Positions 6,901-8,726 of a stretch of DNA of 8,726 bases are shown here, one piece after another. Source of the stretch: Anthropogastromicrobium sp963604075 (GTDB lineage: Bacteria > Bacillota > Clostridia > Lachnospirales > Lachnospiraceae); NCBI GenBank assembly GCA_963604075.1, contig CAVCPW010000009.1, positions 1 to 8,726 of the forward strand, written 5' to 3'. Each line of letters starts with the position of its first letter. Positions within the stretch are counted from its first letter, which is position 1. The notes beneath the pieces were generated by a model. That model made no database searches. It saw nothing but the letters and a program-made list of their open reading frames with translations, and had not been told where the DNA came from. A program made the translations under genes and the position numbers.

Positions 6901-6929
6901 CAAAATGCACAATTTAACTGTGCATTTTG
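6901..6929. promoter_or_regulatory. 29-bp palindrome, candidate activator operator upstream of the -35 box
   Basis: CAAAATGCACA (6901-6911) and TGTGCATTTTG (6919-6929) are a perfect 11-bp inverted repeat around a 7-bp spacer. Its centre is about 54 bp upstream of the predicted start at 6861, a usual place for an activator. It could instead be a hairpin in a transcript, but it has no clear U-tract on either strand. The PucR-type protein encoded nearby is the first candidate to bind it (inference). Confidence 0.5.
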
Positions 6930-7009
6930 AAAAATACTACCTGCGTATCATGCTAGCAATCTCAGTAATATGGTTGTTCTCAATGGAAAATATAATTTTT
7001 TATCACCAG

Positions 7010-7028
7010 ATTGATTGTAGGAATCAAT
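7010..7028. promoter_or_regulatory. 19-bp palindrome, possible second operator
   Basis: ATTGATT (7010-7016) and AATCAAT (7022-7028) form a perfect 7-bp dyad with a GTAGG spacer. A TATAAT-like sequence follows at about 7037-7042. It could be a regulator site for either direction. The evidence is symmetry and location only. Confidence 0.25.
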
Positions 7029-7102
7029 TGGCAAATTATAATACAAATGCGAAAGAAAAGAATATTTGAAACGATTGGCGAGAATGGAGCTGTTAGCGAA
7101 AG

Positions 7103-7129
7103 TTGACAAAATGCAAAAAAAACTATACT
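7103..7129 (+). promoter_or_regulatory. Possible plus-strand promoter facing the pucR-type gene
   Basis: TTGACA (7103-7108, perfect) and TATACT (7124-7129, 5/6) are separated by 15 bp, shorter than the favoured 17. A transcript would start near 7136, run through the small frame at 7181 and the hairpin at 7210-7259, and become antisense to the 3' end of the pucR-type gene. Confidence 0.3.
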
Positions 7130-7180
7130 GAGCATAACAGACAAGGTTGATTGAGTTGTAAAGACTGTGAGGTGATTCCA

Positions 7181-7228
7181 ATGGAAATAATTGTTGTGGT
7201 AAATTATAGTTGTAACACCCCGACCTAA
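7181..7228 (+). CDS. Possible 15-residue peptide or leader peptide
   Basis: An ATG at 7181 opens a 15-codon frame ending with TAA at 7226-7228 (peptide MEIIVVVNYSCNTPT). GAGGTG lies 6 nt upstream and a possible promoter about 50 bp upstream. The last codons and the stop lie within the left half of the hairpin at 7210-7259, an arrangement seen in leader-peptide control, although no downstream plus-strand gene is visible for it to control. I recognise no family, and a chance frame is quite possible. Confidence 0.15.
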   Translation: MEIIVVVNYSCNTPT

Positions 7229-7259
7229 TAAGATATAATCTTAGGTTGAAATGTTACAA
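7210..7259 (+). other. Long hairpin, apparently in plus-strand RNA
   Basis: The arms TTGTAACA (7210-7217) and TGTTACAA (7252-7259) pair perfectly. After a 3x3 internal loop (CCC/AAA), CGACCTAA (7221-7228) pairs with TTAGGTTG (7241-7248). The G7222-T7247 position is a G-U pair only in plus-strand RNA. No U-tract follows on either strand, so it does not look like a terminator. Function unknown. Confidence 0.45.
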
Positions 7260-7287
7260 AAAAGCTTGACCAGAACACTGTTTACAA

Positions 7288-7327
7288 CAGGATACACCAC
7301 GGAATGGCTTTTTCGTGGTGCATCCCG
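7288..7327 (-). other. 14-bp hairpin in the 3' flank of the pucR-type gene
   Basis: Minus-strand RNA pairs CGGGAUGCACCACG (7327-7314) with CGUGGUGUAUCCUG (7301-7288). This is 14 continuous pairs with two G-U, enclosing a 12-nt A-rich loop. On the plus strand the G-U positions are A-C mismatches, so it is a feature of the pucR-side transcript. It begins about 60 nt after the stop. No U-tract follows at once (the nearest, a run of six U, is about 25 nt further). It may be a 3' stabilising or Rho-related structure rather than a classic terminator. Confidence 0.4.
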
Positions 7328-7385
7328 ACGATATGGATTGCAAAAATCGGGTGAAAAAGTCCATGGTTTTAACCGTGCGAGTATC

Positions 7386-8582
7386 TCAAGAAAACATCAG
7401 ACGCTTTACGAGGATGCAGTTGACCAGATCCAGATAGGCCATGGAATCGTCGAGACTGATGTCAAGGATTTCTTCTATTTTTTTAAGACGATATTGAAGT
7501 GAGTTCCTGTGAACAAACATCATCTGCGCAGTCTTGCCTGTATTAAAACCACACATGTAATAATTGACTAATGTATCTATTAAAAACGAACCATTTTCGT
7601 TATCGTACATTTCCAGCTTCTTTAATTTATCATTGCAATAATTCATGATTTCTTGCTGATTTCCGCTGTTGAATAAGTATTTGTAGATTCCCATGGAGCT
7701 GGCACTAAGTACTTTTTTACCGGTAGGGTTTGGAAGAAGCTCTTTTTTGGGAATTAAGTTTTTCGCTTCCTGATAGCTTTTTCCAAAATCGGCAGGTCTG
7801 GTATAGGCGGCACCAAGTATGCATGTGCTGTTTATAAATCCGGCAAAGGGTGCGCGGCTGTCAAGATCTTTTAATATCTTTTCAATCTGGTGTTCTGTCT
7901 CCTTGTTTTCGGTGGCTTCAAACAGCAGAACGAATTTATTAAGAAAACGCATATACATAGGATGCTTTTTCATGTGAATGACTTCACGGTTTAAGCAGTC
8001 TACATAGTAACAATAGGTGTGTTCGTCCTGTTCAAGGTTTACACCGTATTTTCGGTCGATGACGATTACACCCACGCGGTATGGTCGGTCAAATGTAAGA
8101 CCAAACTGTGCCGATATTTTCTCTATATATTTGTCGTTTACTTCATAGCCGAAAAGAAGATTATATAGATAGTCACCGGTTCTTTTATTGTTTACATTTG
8201 TTTCCAGAATCAGTTCACCAATGCTCTGAGCAATGTCAACAAAGGTCGCACCTTCCCAGCGCACGTAGAAAAGAGAAAGTTCAAGCTGTGCCGCCTTTTC
8301 AACCATTTTTTGAGGAATTTCTTCTTTATCATCAACGACTGATACGGCAAGACCTGATATGCCCAGTTCATTTAGCTCGATCATGGCATTATAGGCTTCA
8401 TCCATGTCGAAGCGAAGATAATCGACCACGATGAGTGCAAAATTTCCAGGATTCATGTGGTCGCGATATGGCTTTGTCTGGACAAGATAGGTCCATGAGA
8501 CAACGCGCTCCAATCCGGCTTCCTTTGTAAGAAGCTCCACACCATCCATTCTAAGATTATATATATCTCTGCAAGTAATCAT
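7386..8582 (-). CDS. PucR-family transcriptional regulator
   Basis: I place the start at the ATG at 8582 (398 residues) because GGGAGG lies 5 nt upstream and MITCRDIYNL is the usual N-terminus of this family. The open frame runs 9 codons further without such a site. Residues about 5-125 form the PucR sensory domain (ending VRWEGATFVDIAQSIGELI), the middle (about 165-300) resembles the GGDEF-like region of PucR/CdaR proteins, and residues about 333-390 are the C-terminal HTH_30 domain, with recognition-helix sequence VHRNSLQYRLKKIEEI (357-372). These are cytoplasmic DNA-binding activators or repressors of purine, sugar-acid and amino-acid or amine catabolic genes. It lies upstream of and parallel to the transporter operon, which it probably controls (inference). 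Only about 46 bp separate its start from an IS200/IS605-type end, so its own promoter may be altered. Confidence 0.93.
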   Translation of the reverse strand: MITCRDIYNLRMDGVELLTKEAGLERVVSWTYLVQTKPYRDHMNPGNFALIVVDYLRFDMDEAYNAMIELNELGISGLAVSVVDDKEEIPQKMVEKAAQLELSLFYVRWEGATFVDIAQSIGELILETNVNNKRTGDYLYNLLFGYEVNDKYIEKISAQFGLTFDRPYRVGVIVIDRKYGVNLEQDEHTYCYYVDCLNREVIHMKKHPMYMRFLNKFVLLFEATENKETEHQIEKILKDLDSRAPFAGFINSTCILGAAYTRPADFGKSYQEAKNLIPKKELLPNPTGKKVLSASSMGIYKYLFNSGNQQEIMNYCNDKLKKLEMYDNENGSFLIDTLVNYYMCGFNTGKTAQMMFVHRNSLQYRLKKIEEILDISLDDSMAYLDLVNCILVKRLMFS

Positions 8583-8627
8583 AAAAGCCTCCCAAGTTGT
8601 CGAGTACACAGTACATATAGTAGATTT

Positions 8628-8726
8628 GTGAACTACTCCGACTTATAGAAGTCGGAGCTTCCTGCTTCAATCACTACTGCATTGGCTACGATACACGTAA
8701 CTCAATGTCTTACACAATGTCCACAG
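8628..8726 (-). mobile_element. Right end of an IS200/IS605-family element with tnpB 3' remnant (continues past window)
   Basis: Read on the minus strand toward pucR, the sequence ends with GAAGCTCCGACTT, loop CTAT, AAGTCGGAG, then TAGTTCAC. The 9-bp perfect stem (8636-8644/8649-8657) plus a GTAGTTCAC end is the layout of the right end of many Firmicutes IS200/IS605 (IS1341-like, tnpB-carrying) elements. I recognise it by pattern, not by a search. The preceding bases can encode a tnpB-like C-terminus (for example ...IEAGSSDFYKSE stop), but that frame is interrupted by a TGA 30 codons from the edge or less, so the true tnpB end and its integrity cannot be settled here. The element would be oriented like pucR, with its boundary near 8628. 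Confidence 0.7.

Larger units (their letters stand above)
6715..7385. other. Non-coding regulatory gap between the pucR-type gene and the transporter operon
   Basis: These 671 bp contain no convincing conventional gene on either strand. A 77-codon minus-strand frame (6948-7181, TTG start) and an 83-codon plus-strand frame (7251-7502) lack ribosome sites and family features. The gap holds, from low to high coordinates: the operon leader with a hairpin, a predicted promoter, a 29-bp palindrome, a 19-bp palindrome, a possible plus-strand promoter with a 15-codon frame, and two long hairpins. Each is listed separately. Confidence 0.6.

Noticed and set aside
6901..6929. Palindrome as an NtrC/sigma-54 type activator site (GCAC...GTGC)
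   Set aside because: The GCAC/GTGC spacing is 9, not the 7 of NtrC sites, and no convincing -24/-12 promoter was found downstream.
6948..7181. 77-codon minus-strand frame in the regulatory gap
   Set aside because: It needs a TTG start without a ribosome site and runs through the 19-bp palindrome; the peptide has no recognisable domain.
7251..7502. 83-codon plus-strand frame between the gap and the regulator
   Set aside because: It lacks a ribosome site, shows no family features, and its second half is antisense to the well-supported HTH end of the PucR-type protein.

Overview
The window looks like chromosomal DNA of an anaerobic low-to-mid GC Firmicute, most likely a gut Lachnospiraceae/Clostridia member. 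This is inferred from strong AGGAGG-type ribosome binding sites, Ser/Thr/Glu-rich lipoprotein linkers, an iron-dependent alcohol dehydrogenase, a Clostridia-type 'cytidylate kinase-like' protein and an IS200/IS605-type element end. No species can be named from the sequence alone.

Layout. At the left edge (1-819, +) is the 3' part of a family-3 solute-binding lipoprotein gene. It converges on a long minus-strand gene set, with a shared bidirectional terminator between them (875-919). Read in its own direction, the minus-strand set runs: a PucR-family regulator (8582-7386); a ~670-bp non-coding gap holding a promoter, an operator-like palindrome and several hairpins (7385-6715); then six closely spaced genes. 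These encode a solute-binding lipoprotein (6714-5746), an amino-acid ABC permease (5716-4958), its ATPase (4940-4200), a cytidylate kinase-like P-loop protein (4170-3505), a class III PLP aminotransferase (3381-2164) and a Fe-dependent alcohol dehydrogenase (2105-957). The right edge (8628-8726) is the right end of an IS200/IS605-type element, ending only about 46 bp upstream of the pucR-type start codon.

How the genes may work together (inference). A polar amino acid or related amine is imported by the three-part ABC transporter. The class III PLP enzyme converts it to a (semi)aldehyde. The Fe-ADH then reduces that aldehyde to an alcohol, which re-oxidises NAD(P)H, as in fermentative amino-acid disposal. 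The substrate cannot be read from the sequence. The kinase-like gene in the middle has no obvious role in this simple scheme and suggests an alternative, kinase-plus-phospho-lyase route. The PucR-type protein is the obvious candidate regulator, and a 29-bp palindrome sits just upstream of the predicted -35 box of the six-gene operon.

Most notable items: the TnpB-type element end abutting the regulator gene, whose guide RNA would be specified by the regulator's own leader; a 14-bp leader hairpin that is fully paired only in the minus-strand RNA; a 27-bp in-frame tandem repeat covering the kinase stop codon; and the kinase/class III PLP enzyme/ADH gene combination.
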